Below, one piece after another: positions 31,351-42,467 of a DNA stretch of 64,000 nt. Under the pieces are notes generated by a model, which worked only from the letters and a program-made list of their open reading frames with translations, was not told the origin of the DNA and did no database searches. The stretch's first letter is position 1; every line of letters begins with the position of its first letter. The stretch is from Leishmania donovani (lineage: Eukaryota; Euglenozoa; Kinetoplastea; Trypanosomatida; Trypanosomatidae): the NCBI RefSeq assembly GCF_000227135.1, contig NC_018255.1:777437-841436 (forward strand), in the 5' to 3' direction. The translations under genes and the position numbers were made by a program.

Positions 31351-33470
31351 TTTAGTATCATGAGGGCCAGCGCTACGGTCAAGATTGAAAACAAAGAAGT
31401 CAAGGTATGGATGAGAGTTGATAATCTGAGGAGCCCACGCACAAACGGTAGTAGTCAGAGGCGGGAGGCTAACGGCAGAAGAGTCCAAAATCGAAAAGCA
31501 AAGTCCAAAAAGAAAAGTGAGACTGATGTCAGCGAAGACGCACTGAAGAACGGGAAAAGGGGAAAAGCACATATACTCTCACATCTGCACACACTTGTGT
31601 ACTTCAGCACAGCGAGACGTTTCGGCAATGGATAGTTTTGTTGTTGCTCGGCTTGCTTTCTTAGATGTATGTGCCTTGTATTCGATATGCATAAAAAGGG
31701 GAAAAAGAGATGTGCAACTGAATATGCCGCCTCACCTCATTCATTGCGCAAGTCGAAGTTGTCGTTCGATGATGCTTCCGTGTTTGGGGGGAGAGGGTGG
31801 GGGATTCAAGTCGCCTCTGCTTGCTCGCGAACACGCAGAAGACACCTCAACAATCGCCAGGGCAAGTCAGACGAAGGGCCCAGGACGGAAAAAGAGAGAA
31901 AATAAAATGCGTAAAAGGCCGAACAGACACACACAGGGAGAGAGAGGCGCAAACAACAAATAAAGTTTTTCTCACGCGGAGAGATGATTAGAGCGAAAAC
32001 AAAAACGAAGGAGCACTGTAGTCACTCCATCTCGCTCTCTCTAATGGGCCTTGCCCTTCCTGCACACGTGTGCGTCTGTGTCGGTGACGTTGTTCACGGG
32101 TTCGGCCGACACATCCTCAGAGCCGCCTTCACGGATAAGGCCACGCCCAGAGAGGAGAAAAGGCAAGAGGGAGAAGGCGTTGTAGGGATTGGGAAGGTGC
32201 ACACTGAGAGAGAAGTGGCGGAAAGGAGTGGGTGGGGGCCGGAGCAACCGCGGAGACTGCACAGCAGTGGCCTCCCATTCTCTCCCTCCTCAACTGTCCA
32301 TTGGCCCTCCTTACCCTTCCCGATGAGCAGCAGAGAAACCGACACACAGGAAAAAAAAAGAATAAGCAGCGGTACACTTCAGAAGAAATGGAAAAGAAGG
32401 CACAGAGACGCACAACATAATAGAAAAAAATTTACGCTGGGGAAGAAAAAAAAAAACAGGAGGAGAGCACCATCGCTGATGCTTGTGTTGTGGTTGTCTT
32501 TTGTGTGGGCGGTCCCAACAGCCGCGGCACGTGGGCGCGTGTGTGCGCGTGCGTGTATAACTCACACCATCGCTACCCCGTATCGTCTCTTGAGGCGGTA
32601 ACAAGGAGACTTTAGGAGAGGGAAAGGCGCACAAGTAGGTCCAGAAACAGACGGGCAGGTGTTGTAGCACAAAGCAGCACCGCGAATGAAGGATCTGCAG
32701 AACGAGGGTGGGAAAGAGGACAGGAAAGGTAAGGTGGGGCACTGCCCCCCTCCCCTCCCGCCCCCTCTCAATGCCGCTGCGCCAGTGCTGCAGGTTTCTT
32801 GAGTAGTGAATGCGATTTGTCGAGCAAGCGGGACATGGTGGAGCACAAATGCAGACAGAGACAACTGCGGTGCTCTCTAAGGAGGGGGTCTTTTCAGTGC
32901 AGACCTTACAGGCCCTTCCGTCAGGAGAGCCTTTTCGCGCCGTCGTCCTCTCATTGGCAAACAGACCAGAAAAGGAGGGGAGGGGTCGGACACGGGCGCA
33001 AGGGGATACGCCTCAAGGAAGAAAATGGACAAAACACACACATACAGAGGGATAGAGATGGAACAGAAGGGAACATGCGGAGAGGAGAAGAGAAACGGGA
33101 AACTCAAACACGTAAACGATAAAAAGAAGAACATCCAATACAGCGAACAAAGTAAAACGAGGGGAGAAGAGATCCGGGGCCGACTGAAAAACGGTCACGA
33201 ACTGAGTAGACGAGGGAGTCGGACACACTTGCAAGAAAAACTGAGTAAGGAGAAAGGCGGGCGTGCAAAACTAAAATTTTAGGAGTGTCAGGGGGATGAG
33301 AGGGGAATAAGAACGTCCCATGCACAACGACTTCACAATACAATAGTGGAGAAGAAAGCCGAGCACAAAAAAAAAAACGAAAAACAGCAAGAAAAACCTC
33401 AGCAGCAAAGTGAGAGGATCAACCAGAAAAGAGATCTGCGTGCGCACAAAAACCATCGTGGAACAGAGAG

Positions 33471-33499
33471 GGGTGTGGGTGGGTGGGTGGGTGGGTGGG
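33471..33499 (+). repeat. GGGT tandem repeat (possible G-quadruplex)
   Basis: Seven GGG runs separated by T or TGT on the plus strand, the template strand of this transcription unit. Single-base loops are a strong parallel G-quadruplex pattern. Confidence 0.65.
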
Positions 33500-34329
33500 C
33501 AAATAAATGAGAGGAAGGGATATGGACAGAGAGACGATAAAAAGAAAAAGTAACGAGCGAGAGGAGGTGGGTGAGACATGAAAGACAACCTTAGGAGAAC
33601 CTGTCGTCGGGCGCTCCTGTGCGTCTACTAGCACGCGCACAGACGTGTGTTCAAAAAAAAAAAAGCAACAACCATAGGAGTGATGGTGGAGCACCACCAT
33701 ACGAACCACACAACGTGAGAATGAAGGACCGAAAAGAAGAGACCAAACGAAACCATAGCAAAGACTCACAGACGCAAGAACGACACAAAAAAGCCACCAG
33801 GCTGTTTGCATACGTTTTTTTTTCTGTTGTTGTGTGTATGTGCGTGTGTGTGTGTGCGCGCGCGAGGATTGGGGAAAGGAGGAAGGGAAGTGAACGGGAG
33901 GGACAGAGGAGAGATCAGTAGAGTGTGCAGCACCTCTCCCCTCCTTTGAGTCGCTGCCTCCCTTCCCTTTTTTTTCCTCTTCGTTTGCCGCCAGTCACAA
34001 CTTCCCCTCCCCCACACACACACTTCAAGTACACGTCCTCGGCCCCTCAGGTTTTGTTTTCCCTCCCCTCTCCCCTTTCGCGCTCCCCCCCCTCCTCTAT
34101 CGCTCTCTGCCTCTCTCATCTTGGCACACCGCACTGTCGTGAACTATAGTGGACGCTTGGGTGACGCCTTGTCTTCGTTTGCGCTTGTGAGTGGGCGGGC
34201 GTTGGTGCGCATGCGAGAAAAGGGAGAGTGCTGCTGGGGAAGGAGAAAGGAGGAGAGGAAGAAAGGAGGAACGACGGGTATGAAGGGAAGGGCAGAGGAG
34301 CCTGGTGATGCACATGCGCCCAAAGGCAA

Positions 34330-34344
34330 ATATATATATATATA
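34330..34344. repeat. TA dinucleotide repeat
   Basis: About seven uninterrupted TA units, unusual in this GC-rich setting. Confidence 0.8.
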
Positions 34345-34719
34345 AGCACTGTGAAGTACGCAGCACAAACTTCGTACCTCCGTAGAACATAAAAAAAGAG
34401 GAGAAACGGTATAGAGCTCAGCAAGTGCGTCCCATCGTCGATGTCGCAGCAATAAACCACTGGAGGACATATAAACAGTAAAAACAACAGCAGTACAAGA
34501 CGGGAGCCCATCGGACAGAGAGAGGGAGAAGGGGAATAGTTGCGATGCGTGAGGCGACGACACACACCACGGCTGCAGTGTCGCGCGTGCTAAACACAAG
34601 AACAGCAATGAAAAGAAGCGAGGGAAAGGCAAAAGCGTTTCAAAGTAGCGTGGCGCATGCGTATATAAGTATGCGTGCGTTTGCCACGACGGCCATGACG
34701 ATGTGGTCACTCCCGCAGC

Positions 34720-37350
34720 TCACGCATGGCCCGTCTTAGCCACAACAGGGAAGTCCTCCATTTCGTGCTGATGGTCGCCCAGCGCCATCGGCATGGGATC
34801 AAGAGGAGAGAACATAATGTTTTGATGAGGCGAGTAGGCCGACTTGTCTAGCGCGCTGTCACAGCTGCCGGTATCGTCAGTGGCTCCCGTCTGGGAGTCC
34901 ACGCGAACTTCGCTCCTCACCGGCGTCTTGGAGCTGGTCAGGGTGCGCAGGCTGGTTATCGCTGCAGTCGTCGCCGAGATAGGGTCTCCGACTGACATGA
35001 GCGGCGGAGGTGATGACCGCGTGCTCCTCCGTTCCTTGCGCAGCGACGAGTCGCTTCCCTGCCGGTCGCGCTGCTCGTTACAGCCCTCCTCGTCTCCGCC
35101 GCCTGGTGACACCAAGCGATTTGTATTTTCCCGCCTCTTCTCTGAGTTCAACGGCAGAGGCAGGGCGGACAGCTCCACGTTTTCCGCGTATGCCTCGGCG
35201 GTGCTCGCCTCACTCCTCTCCAAAGATTGCCGTCTCGTGGATGACTGCGTCGGCGCTACTGTGGCGAGACTCGGCGCTGCAGGCGTCGACGAAAGCGAGC
35301 GGTCCTTCGAGTGTTTCCGAGGGCACGGTTCGGGCATCTTGCCGTAGGCAAAATCCACCAGAGGGGCGTTGTGCGACAGCACAACATTGCCCATGAGCGA
35401 GTCCCGCATGAGCTTATCTGCGGTGCGCACGTAGTGCCGCAGGCCAGATCCTGGAATAGGCGACGCCGTTGGGGGACAGCTAGCGCTGCTGTCATCGTAG
35501 CTCCCTTTCTGGCGAAGCACGAGCGCCGAGGCGGTAGGGGGCCCGCCACGCGAATGGCAAAGTGTCGGTGCCGCGCCGCTGCGGTGCGCATGGGGCCGGC
35601 GCGGGGGGGTGTAGAGAAAGGAGATGTAGTCACGTATGCCTTTGGGCAAGGGGAGATCGCTGATTTCGCGCTTCAAAAGCACACGCAGCGCCAAGGCCAC
35701 AACACAAACCGCGATGAAGGCGACGAGGTGGGCGGCCATGCGGGCGGTCAGCCACAGCCCGTATGAGTACCGGCCCCGCAGTCCACTTTGTTGCACGTCG
35801 CCCACGTGCGAAGCTCCTGTGTAGAGGCTGCTGCTCATGGAGGTGTTCCCGCAATGGCCTCTAGTCGCGGCACCCTCACGCATCTCCTCCCAGAAGAGGG
35901 ATTCGTCTTCAGAGTCGTCCATCTCGCCCTCACCGTCGCTCGCGATGAAGCTCTCGATAGAGGTCAAGGAGGTGAACTCAATGCCGTACTTAAGAATTTC
36001 CTCCTTGGCGGACGCGCTCGAGCTCCGGGTGGGCGGCTGTACGACAAATGCTTTTGATGCGCCCGGCGTCTCCGATTCGCCGCCTTGCACAACGTCGGGG
36101 TCTCTGCAATGAAGCGGCGAGGCGGGAGAGACGGCGAGGGGGAAGGCCTCCTTGTGCGAGCGCCGTGAGTCAGCAAGCGAGGACCGCTGCCGAGGCTGCT
36201 GTGTTGAAATGGTGCTGCTGTTGAGGCCGCTGCTAGCGCTGCTGCTAAGGTGACCATGATTAATGCTCTGGTAGAAGCCGTCGTCGACTTCGTCCCCGTC
36301 GGACGGCAAGGAGTCAACGGGTGGGCAGTCTTCGGAGGGCATCTCCGTGATCGCCCCCTCGGTCTCAAGCACGCTGGCCGCGGGCGACGCCAGCTCCTCT
36401 CCAGAGAAGGCACTCGCCGAGGTAGCCGGGCTCGCCGATGGTGAGTGTAGCTCCCATTCGGATATCCACGGGTGCTGCAGAAGCTGTTTCACAGACCAGC
36501 GCTGGGCCGCGTCTATGCACAACATGTGCTGCAAAATGTCCTCGATCAAAGCCGGGATGGGGCGTGGGATGCGATATGTGGTCGTCTCGATCACCTCGAG
36601 CAACGCGTCGGGGTCGCCGCGCGAGCAGCGGTACGGATACCCGCCGAAGAGCATCATGTAAAGCGTGATGCCAGCGGCCCAGACGTCGACCTTTCGACCA
36701 TCGTAGGAAGGGTGCTCACGAAGGAGCTCAGGGGCACAGTACTTCAGCGTACCGCATGCGCGGTGCAGCTGAGCGCCAAGCATGGAATGGCACGCAAACC
36801 CAAAGTCAGAGAGCAACAATCGTGTCCGATGCTTGTTTAGCAGAATGTTCTCCGGCTTGACGTCGCGGTGGACAACGTTGCGGTCATGCAGCGCGGACAG
36901 CGCCAGCAGGAGCTGCTTAAAGTAGTACCGCACTCGATCGTACGGCATGAACGGGGTGGCCGACAACTGCAGCGAGTCCATCACAGAGCAGCCAGTGGAC
37001 GACGACACCTGCAGCTGCCTCAACTCCTGGCGTCGCTCGCGAATCAGATCCAGCAGCGTTCCACCCTCGGCGAGTTCCATGACAAGGTAGTAATTGTGCT
37101 TGGATACCATCTTGTCCACGAGCCCAGTCACGTAAGGAGAGCTGCCAGCAATCTCGAGTGCGTTGACCTCGCGAATAAGGGCCCCAGTCATCTTGTTCCG
37201 AAGGGCCGCCTTCTTTTCCACAATCTTCACGGCGTAGGTCCGCCCCGATGAGAGCTCCGAGCACCGCCACACAGTGCTGAAGGCACCACTCGCAATCGGA
37301 GTATCCAGGCGGTATTGCACCACATCGCCGATCACTTTCCTTGTGGTCAT
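34720..37350 (-). CDS. Serine/threonine protein kinase with C-terminal transmembrane segment
   Basis: 876 residues; kinase domain ~12-293. Motifs: glycine loop IASGAFSTVW at 19-28, VAIK-type lysine K42 (AVKIV), HRDVKPEN at 161-168 with catalytic Asp163, DFGFA at 182-186, activation-segment GTLKYCAPE at 200-208, and W-GI-LY-MLFG-YP in helix F/G. All catalytic residues are present, so it should be active. CAMK-like features fit best (HRDVKPENIL, YCAPELL) but no subfamily is certain. A long Ser-rich, low-complexity region follows. One hydrophobic helix near 538-558 (HLVAFIAVCVVALALRVLL) is flanked by Arg/Lys and suggests a membrane anchor with the kinase on the N-terminal side. The last 300 residues are Ser/Pro/Arg-rich with no recognised domain. 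ATG at 37350 is placed directly before the kinase fold. Confidence 0.92.
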   Translation of the reverse strand: MTTRKVIGDVVQYRLDTPIASGAFSTVWRCSELSSGRTYAVKIVEKKAALRNKMTGALIREVNALEIAGSSPYVTGLVDKMVSKHNYYLVMELAEGGTLLDLIRERRQELRQLQVSSSTGCSVMDSLQLSATPFMPYDRVRYYFKQLLLALSALHDRNVVHRDVKPENILLNKHRTRLLLSDFGFACHSMLGAQLHRACGTLKYCAPELLREHPSYDGRKVDVWAAGITLYMMLFGGYPYRCSRGDPDALLEVIETTTYRIPRPIPALIEDILQHMLCIDAAQRWSVKQLLQHPWISEWELHSPSASPATSASAFSGEELASPAASVLETEGAITEMPSEDCPPVDSLPSDGDEVDDGFYQSINHGHLSSSASSGLNSSTISTQQPRQRSSLADSRRSHKEAFPLAVSPASPLHCRDPDVVQGGESETPGASKAFVVQPPTRSSSASAKEEILKYGIEFTSLTSIESFIASDGEGEMDDSEDESLFWEEMREGAATRGHCGNTSMSSSLYTGASHVGDVQQSGLRGRYSYGLWLTARMAAHLVAFIAVCVVALALRVLLKREISDLPLPKGIRDYISFLYTPPRRPHAHRSGAAPTLCHSRGGPPTASALVLRQKGSYDDSSASCPPTASPIPGSGLRHYVRTADKLMRDSLMGNVVLSHNAPLVDFAYGKMPEPCPRKHSKDRSLSSTPAAPSLATVAPTQSSTRRQSLERSEASTAEAYAENVELSALPLPLNSEKRRENTNRLVSPGGGDEEGCNEQRDRQGSDSSLRKERRSTRSSPPPLMSVGDPISATTAAITSLRTLTSSKTPVRSEVRVDSQTGATDDTGSCDSALDKSAYSPHQNIMFSPLDPMPMALGDHQHEMEDFPVVAKTGHA

Positions 37351-40045
37351 TTTTTTTGACCTCTCTTTCTCGTCAGTGCCTTTCGTTTCAGTTTAGCCGT
37401 CCAGCGCAAAGACGGTGGATGAACGAGAGAAAAGGTGCCGAGGGGATCGCAGGAGGAGGAGATGCAGACAACGGCACCGAGGCGGAGAGACAGAGGGCGG
37501 TCCAAAGGCGCAACACGAACAAGCAAAAAAAATGAAGAGCAGCGCAGGCAACGATGTCAGCGCAACACAAAAAAAAAACACGAAAGAGGCAATGAAGTGC
37601 TTCAAGCACAGACACACAGACACACAATACACTGAGCTGAAGTGATACAGGAGTTAAAGAGCAGGACCCGAAAACACAGCAAACACCACAGAGAGAATTG
37701 ACAGCAATGAAACGGAGAAAAGGCGGAAAAAAAAAATAAACAGACACGCGCACTACTGGAAACGGCAGAGCACTACGCTAAAAATGGAGGGGGAGTGAAA
37801 TGGGAAGGAGGGGGCAAAGACAGGGCCAAAAAACATCGACGCACAAAACATACGCGCGGTTTCCTTTTTTACCTTTTTATTTTTTGATGGGTGAGGGCGA
37901 GAGCCTGTGTGCCTGCATGAAAGACTGAATATATATCTTGATATGCTTTCTGTCTCCTCGTCTTATTTCAATCCTTGTCCGTGCAACTCCCTTCCCGCTT
38001 CATCTACTGGTTTCTTCCACCGGCCGTTCTATTGCTCACTGTGCAAGTGTGCGGGTGTGCTACTTTGATCACCGCACCCTTGGCAAACACGCGCAGACAC
38101 ACGAATAGAAACGAGACTAAAAACCCAGAGCAAAAGCAAGCAGCATCACCCACGAGAAATGGGAGTGACAGGCAGAAAGAAAGAAGGCGGTATGAGGATG
38201 AGTGCACAAGACTCAGAGAGAAGCGGGGAGAAGGAGGTGTTTAAAGCGATACAAAAAAAAAGAAAATACCTGAGGAGACGTCGACCTAGTGCGGGTCTTT
38301 GGTACGCGTTGATGGACTGCGTGGCTGAAAGCAGCAAGGACACACTTTGAAAGTAAAGTCTGCGCTCTTGCCCAACGCAGTGCAGCACAGCAATACAGAA
38401 CAGTACTGTGCTAGCCTTTTGTTGTCGTCTCTCCTCTGGACTTTACTAGTCGAAAAAAAAAAAAATGAGAAAGGCAGCGGAAACGCTTTTAGTATCACCA
38501 AGTGTCTCCACAACGGCGGCCCCTGCCCTCGATCGCGTATGTGTACGTCGAAAACTGCGTTCGGGCGCGTGTGAGCTTGACCTCGATACCCGTGCGATAC
38601 GAACGTCCCCGTTTCGCAGGACACACACACACCGTCTAGCTGATGCTGGGCGGTGTACCTGTGCGGAGTCGCTCACCTTGAAAGACCAAAAGAGCAAAAC
38701 AACGTGGGAAGCCGTCAGTATAGGAGCTCCTCAAACGCTGCCCAGATACACGCGCGCTCGAAAAAAAAAGCAAAATCAGCGAGGAGGCACGGCAAAATAG
38801 GTCGAAGAGAAAACAAACGAAACGGGCAAGCAAGTGGGACGAAATATATAGGGACAAAGGTATATGTTAGGCCCCCCTCGACAAGACAGACAAACAAAGT
38901 GCTTCCCTTTCGTAGGGGTCTGTGGTGGTGGTGGTCAGGTGGGGTCTATGCGCCACGAACACACCCCAGCGTGTTTGATTGCTTTCTTTTTCTTCCTCCG
39001 TTCTTGTGCAGTGAGTGTGTTTGCTATTGCACAAAAGCGTGTGGACCTACACTCCGCTACGATCCGACGGTGGATGTGATCAAGCGTTGAGAGAGAACAA
39101 TAGAAAGGGAGGCGAGGTATGGATAAGGTCGAGAAAGAGACTCGTATGTGTGTGTGTGTGTGTGTGCTTGCCACCCCGTGTGGGCGCAGCATCAGTAGTG
39201 CACACGAGCAGCGCCGTTCCTTTACGGAGGGCGAAGAGAGAGAGAAAGAAGCATTCGGGTTTCGCCGCGCGCGCCGTGCTGCCTCACTCTTTGTCTCTCC
39301 CCCTCGCCCGCCAGTCTATCCCAGCGAGCTCACTCTTGATGATGGCACCGCCTCTCTTTCGCGTCATTGCTGAGAAGCACAGAAAGGTCATCCTTACCGT
39401 GAGTACAACAAGATTCACTTTCTTTTTGTTCGTTTTCGCTGCAGCAGCGTGAGGGTGAGTGCATGCGAGGAGCGAAATCCGAATCCTTGCTGACAACAGC
39501 AGATTTTCCCATCGCCATCACGTTGGGTTGTACAACTGTGTATGTATGTGTGTATGCATGTGCTTATGTGCCGAGGCCGCGCGTATGTTCTTTTCAGCAA
39601 TATCCTTTTAAGTCGTTTCGTTGTTAGTTTCTTTATCATTATTATTACTTTGCCCGTATGCGGAGCCTGTGACTGTGGGGCTTGCACGCCTCGCACATGG
39701 ATGCAAAGCCCGAAGGCACACGCAGACACACATACAGAGAGGTGTGTATGTGTGTCTGCGTGTGCCATACAATACAGAGCAGCAATGACGAGTCCTCTTA
39801 CTTGTGCGGCGCATCTTTTTTTTTTCCGGTCTCACTGTAAGAGAGAAAGGAAACAGAATCCGCTCGCACGGATGATGCGCTTCTCGAAGGAACCGAAAGA
39901 GCCACAGGGAGATGGGAGCAGCACACACACACACACACCAGTTCCGGCGCCCTGCAGAAGAGTTTCAGACGAGCGCAAAACGAATATCGCAGCCGCGCGG
40001 AACACTCTCTTCACTGCTTGCTCGTCTCGCTTTTGTGCTGTTCTC
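37351..40045. other. Intergenic spacer between the kinase and CDC123-like genes
   Basis: 2.7 kb, rich in A runs and purines on the plus strand at 37415-37600 and 37700-37820 (transcript pyrimidine tracts for the kinase mRNA). GT runs lie at 39145-39165 and CA runs at ~39912-39930. No gene is recognised. Confidence 0.55.
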
Positions 40046-41698
40046 TCAGTTGTCTCCTCCAGGTCGCTTGAGCAAGCCCTCTCTGAGCATTTTCAGAAAG
40101 CCCGCTGCTTCTTCGTTCATCTCCAGCAACTCCGGGTGCATCAGCTCCAGCGGAAGTCCACGCTTTGTCCGCGTATCCGCGCAGGCGACCAGGTCCGCGC
40201 TTTCGGATGCGATCACACAGTAGTGCTGGACACCGCGAGAGGGCTTGTTCGAGTCGTCGGGGCCCATGGCACCGGCGCAGCTCTGCTGGAGACGCGCCGC
40301 CATAGCACGGACGTACTGATTCCAGTGGCCAACGTCTCTGAACATGCGGAAAAAGTCGAGAGAACCAGTGGTCACGTCCTCTTCCTCGTCCTCTTCTGTC
40401 CCCTCCGACTCTTCGTCCTCTCCCAAAGGCGTGGCCTGGGTGTTACCGTCGCCTCTGCAAGCCGCGTCAGCAGCGGTAGCGCCATGAGAAGCACCTTCTG
40501 CGCCTGTGGCGTCCGCGTCGGCGAGTAGCGGAGTCCACAGATGCCACTGTGAGGCATCGTTGATCGCTGTCCACGGCGCCGAAGTTCGAGGAGCCACCTC
40601 AAACACACGCGCCTTCGCGCTCAGCACGTAAATCGGAAGCGAGGGGCTCTCAAAGAGCAAGTCCAACGCAAGAAGAAGCGCCAGGCTCGGATGAGAATGC
40701 TGCCGCCCCGAAACCTCATCGGCGGCGGACTCCTGGTGCATTCTTTTATCAAAGGCTCTCACAAGGCGGGAGATGAATCCCGGGTCCGCGACACAGGTAC
40801 GCTCCAGCAGCGCAGCCTGCTCGATTCGCCGCTGCATGAAGCGAAAATTATCATCATGCTCTGCCTCCGTCCACGCCATCAGCGAAGGAAAGCACACGTC
40901 GGTCACACGCTGGCCAATTCCGGTAAAAGACAAGGATGCGGCAGTGTCGTCGACTGCCCAGGCGCGCTTCTGCGGGCTAAAGTGCAGCGGGTATGGAAGA
41001 ATGGCCCGCATCTCACTCGCACCAGATCCGGCAAGAGACTTGGCAAGCGTGAACTCGAATGTCAAAGAGCCGCTGTGTGCGCCTCTCCGTGCCGAGGCCC
41101 TCACGTCTATCACCTGCGCGTGCACGTCGTGAAGGAACTTGCTCGAGTTGCGCATCAGCAAGAACACTTCGCGCGTGGTGTAGAGCGCAGGGGAGCGAGA
41201 GGGTACTACCCACGCTCCGTCATCCGCCACAACGTAGCGACCGCACAACACAACGCCGTCGGAGGCCCACTCCTCCTCAAAGACGCTGTTCACCCATTCC
41301 ACCACGCTGCGGAAGCTCGGCACCGGCGCGGAATCCTCCGATGTGGCGCAGCAAGAGGCGCTTCCGCTCCGGGCCTTCCCTGTGTCGTGCACCGGTGGAT
41401 GTCCCGATGCGCTTGTGGGTGCCTCATCGGTAGCGTTCCAAACCTCCTCGCCGACGTACGTCTCGTACTCCTCCGCCGGATGGGCGTAGGCCCTGAGGTG
41501 CGGATGCGGCGGCATACGCGTGTCATTGGAGTCCAAGTACTGGAAGAAGGCGATACCCTCCTCCGCAGCGCCGGTGTAGGTGCTCGCATCAGCGCTTCCA
41601 TCTGCCGCCTGAGCCGCGACACGAAAGGTGCGGTGCGGGATGACGTGTCGCCTCCCCTCCGCAGAGAAGACGATCGAAAGCGGAATTCTCGAGTGCAT
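40046..41698 (-). CDS. Divergent CDC123/D123-family protein (putative eIF2 assembly factor)
   Basis: 550 residues from the ATG at 41698 (MHSRIPLSIVF). The frame is open to 42130, but the added 144 residues look like UTR (His/Thr runs). The block order follows human CDC123 as recalled: VPSFRSVVEWVNSVFEE (cf. FPEFATKVQEAINSLGG), TTREVFLLMRNSSKFLHD (cf. LSDIFLLFKSSDFITRD), FEFTLAKSL (cf. YELVLRKWC), IYVLSAKARVFEVAPR (cf. IYRDSRGKVWLIDFNPFG), LWTPL (cf. FTWEEL), and a C-terminal YCVIASE...RGLPLELMH (cf. FRCTNSEV...YRLPKDFVD). CDC123 has an ATP-grasp fold and joins eIF2 alpha and gamma subunits. Here DFNP, a metal/nucleotide-binding motif in the family, reads EVAP, and acidic insertions (EDEESEGTEEDEEE) lengthen the protein. 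Family membership is probable; retained activity is uncertain. Confidence 0.62.
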   Translation of the reverse strand: MHSRIPLSIVFSAEGRRHVIPHRTFRVAAQAADGSADASTYTGAAEEGIAFFQYLDSNDTRMPPHPHLRAYAHPAEEYETYVGEEVWNATDEAPTSASGHPPVHDTGKARSGSASCCATSEDSAPVPSFRSVVEWVNSVFEEEWASDGVVLCGRYVVADDGAWVVPSRSPALYTTREVFLLMRNSSKFLHDVHAQVIDVRASARRGAHSGSLTFEFTLAKSLAGSGASEMRAILPYPLHFSPQKRAWAVDDTAASLSFTGIGQRVTDVCFPSLMAWTEAEHDDNFRFMQRRIEQAALLERTCVADPGFISRLVRAFDKRMHQESAADEVSGRQHSHPSLALLLALDLLFESPSLPIYVLSAKARVFEVAPRTSAPWTAINDASQWHLWTPLLADADATGAEGASHGATAADAACRGDGNTQATPLGEDEESEGTEEDEEEDVTTGSLDFFRMFRDVGHWNQYVRAMAARLQQSCAGAMGPDDSNKPSRGVQHYCVIASESADLVACADTRTKRGLPLELMHPELLEMNEEAAGFLKMLREGLLKRPGGDN

Positions 41699-42467
41699 GC
41701 GTGTTGTGTATGTGTGAGGGGAGGCAAGGAAGCTCCGATTGTGGAGGCGAAAATGTGTGTGGGTGTGAGAAGAAGCGGGTGTATGCGTGCAGTGGCGGTA
41801 GTGCTCACGCGCTCTCTCGACAAGCGAACAGAGAAGACAGCAAGGCAGAAAAAGGATGAAAGACGAGGGTGATCCTTCACACGCGAAAGGAACCGTTGCC
41901 AGAGGAGTCGCGAGCATGAGCGTCGTGACAACGGACGCTACTGCAGAAGTGCCTGCAGCAGCGTCGGCTGACGAGTCTGCTGAAGCTGCAGCGGCAGAGC
42001 TGCTATTCTGTAGAGATCCCTGGTGTCGCACGCGCGTCTTGTCTCGCCACCACCACCAACCCTGTGCTCGGACATCCTCTTCTGTCTTGGTCCACGGCAG
42101 AAAAGAGCACATAAAATGGAGTCGCCGCACAAAGCCACAAGCTCGAGTACGCAGAACGCGGGAATGCTCTCCCTCTCTGGCGTTACCTCATCTGATCTAC
42201 GCTTCTTCTAAGTGTCTTGTCTAAAGGGTTCAGCGGGAATGAGGCGGGCACTGCAGGCAACGCCACGTGCACTTACGTAATGCCAAAAAAAAAAAGAGAA
42301 CAACAGCATGAGGTGTGTGGGGGAAGGGAGTAGTGACACAACGATGAAAAGCCGCCTCCTTCGGCATAGCACCTGTAGACTTCTTGGGCTGGGGGTGGCC
42401 TGGCAGCGCCTGAAAGGCTGCTGATCTTCAATGACGTCCGCTTTACCGGTTTCATGCTTCCAAGCTG
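41699..42467. other. Spacer upstream of the CDC123-like gene
   Basis: 5'UTR and spacer between the CEP120-like stop and the CDC123-like start. CAG-like runs at ~41940-42000 and an A run at 42283-42295. No further gene. Confidence 0.5.

Larger units (their letters stand above)
31351..34719. other. Gene-poor region, second part
   Basis: About 3.4 kb with no supported gene. It is purine-rich on the plus strand (for example 33030-33290 and 34200-34280), with A runs, a GGGT repeat at 33471-33499 and a TA repeat at 34330-34344. This is downstream of the kinase gene and is likely its 3'UTR and spacer. Confidence 0.5.

Noticed and set aside
41699..42130. 144 extra N-terminal residues on the CDC123-like protein
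   Set aside because: Contains Ala runs and THTHT-type repeats from CA-rich 5'UTR; the likely start is 41698.
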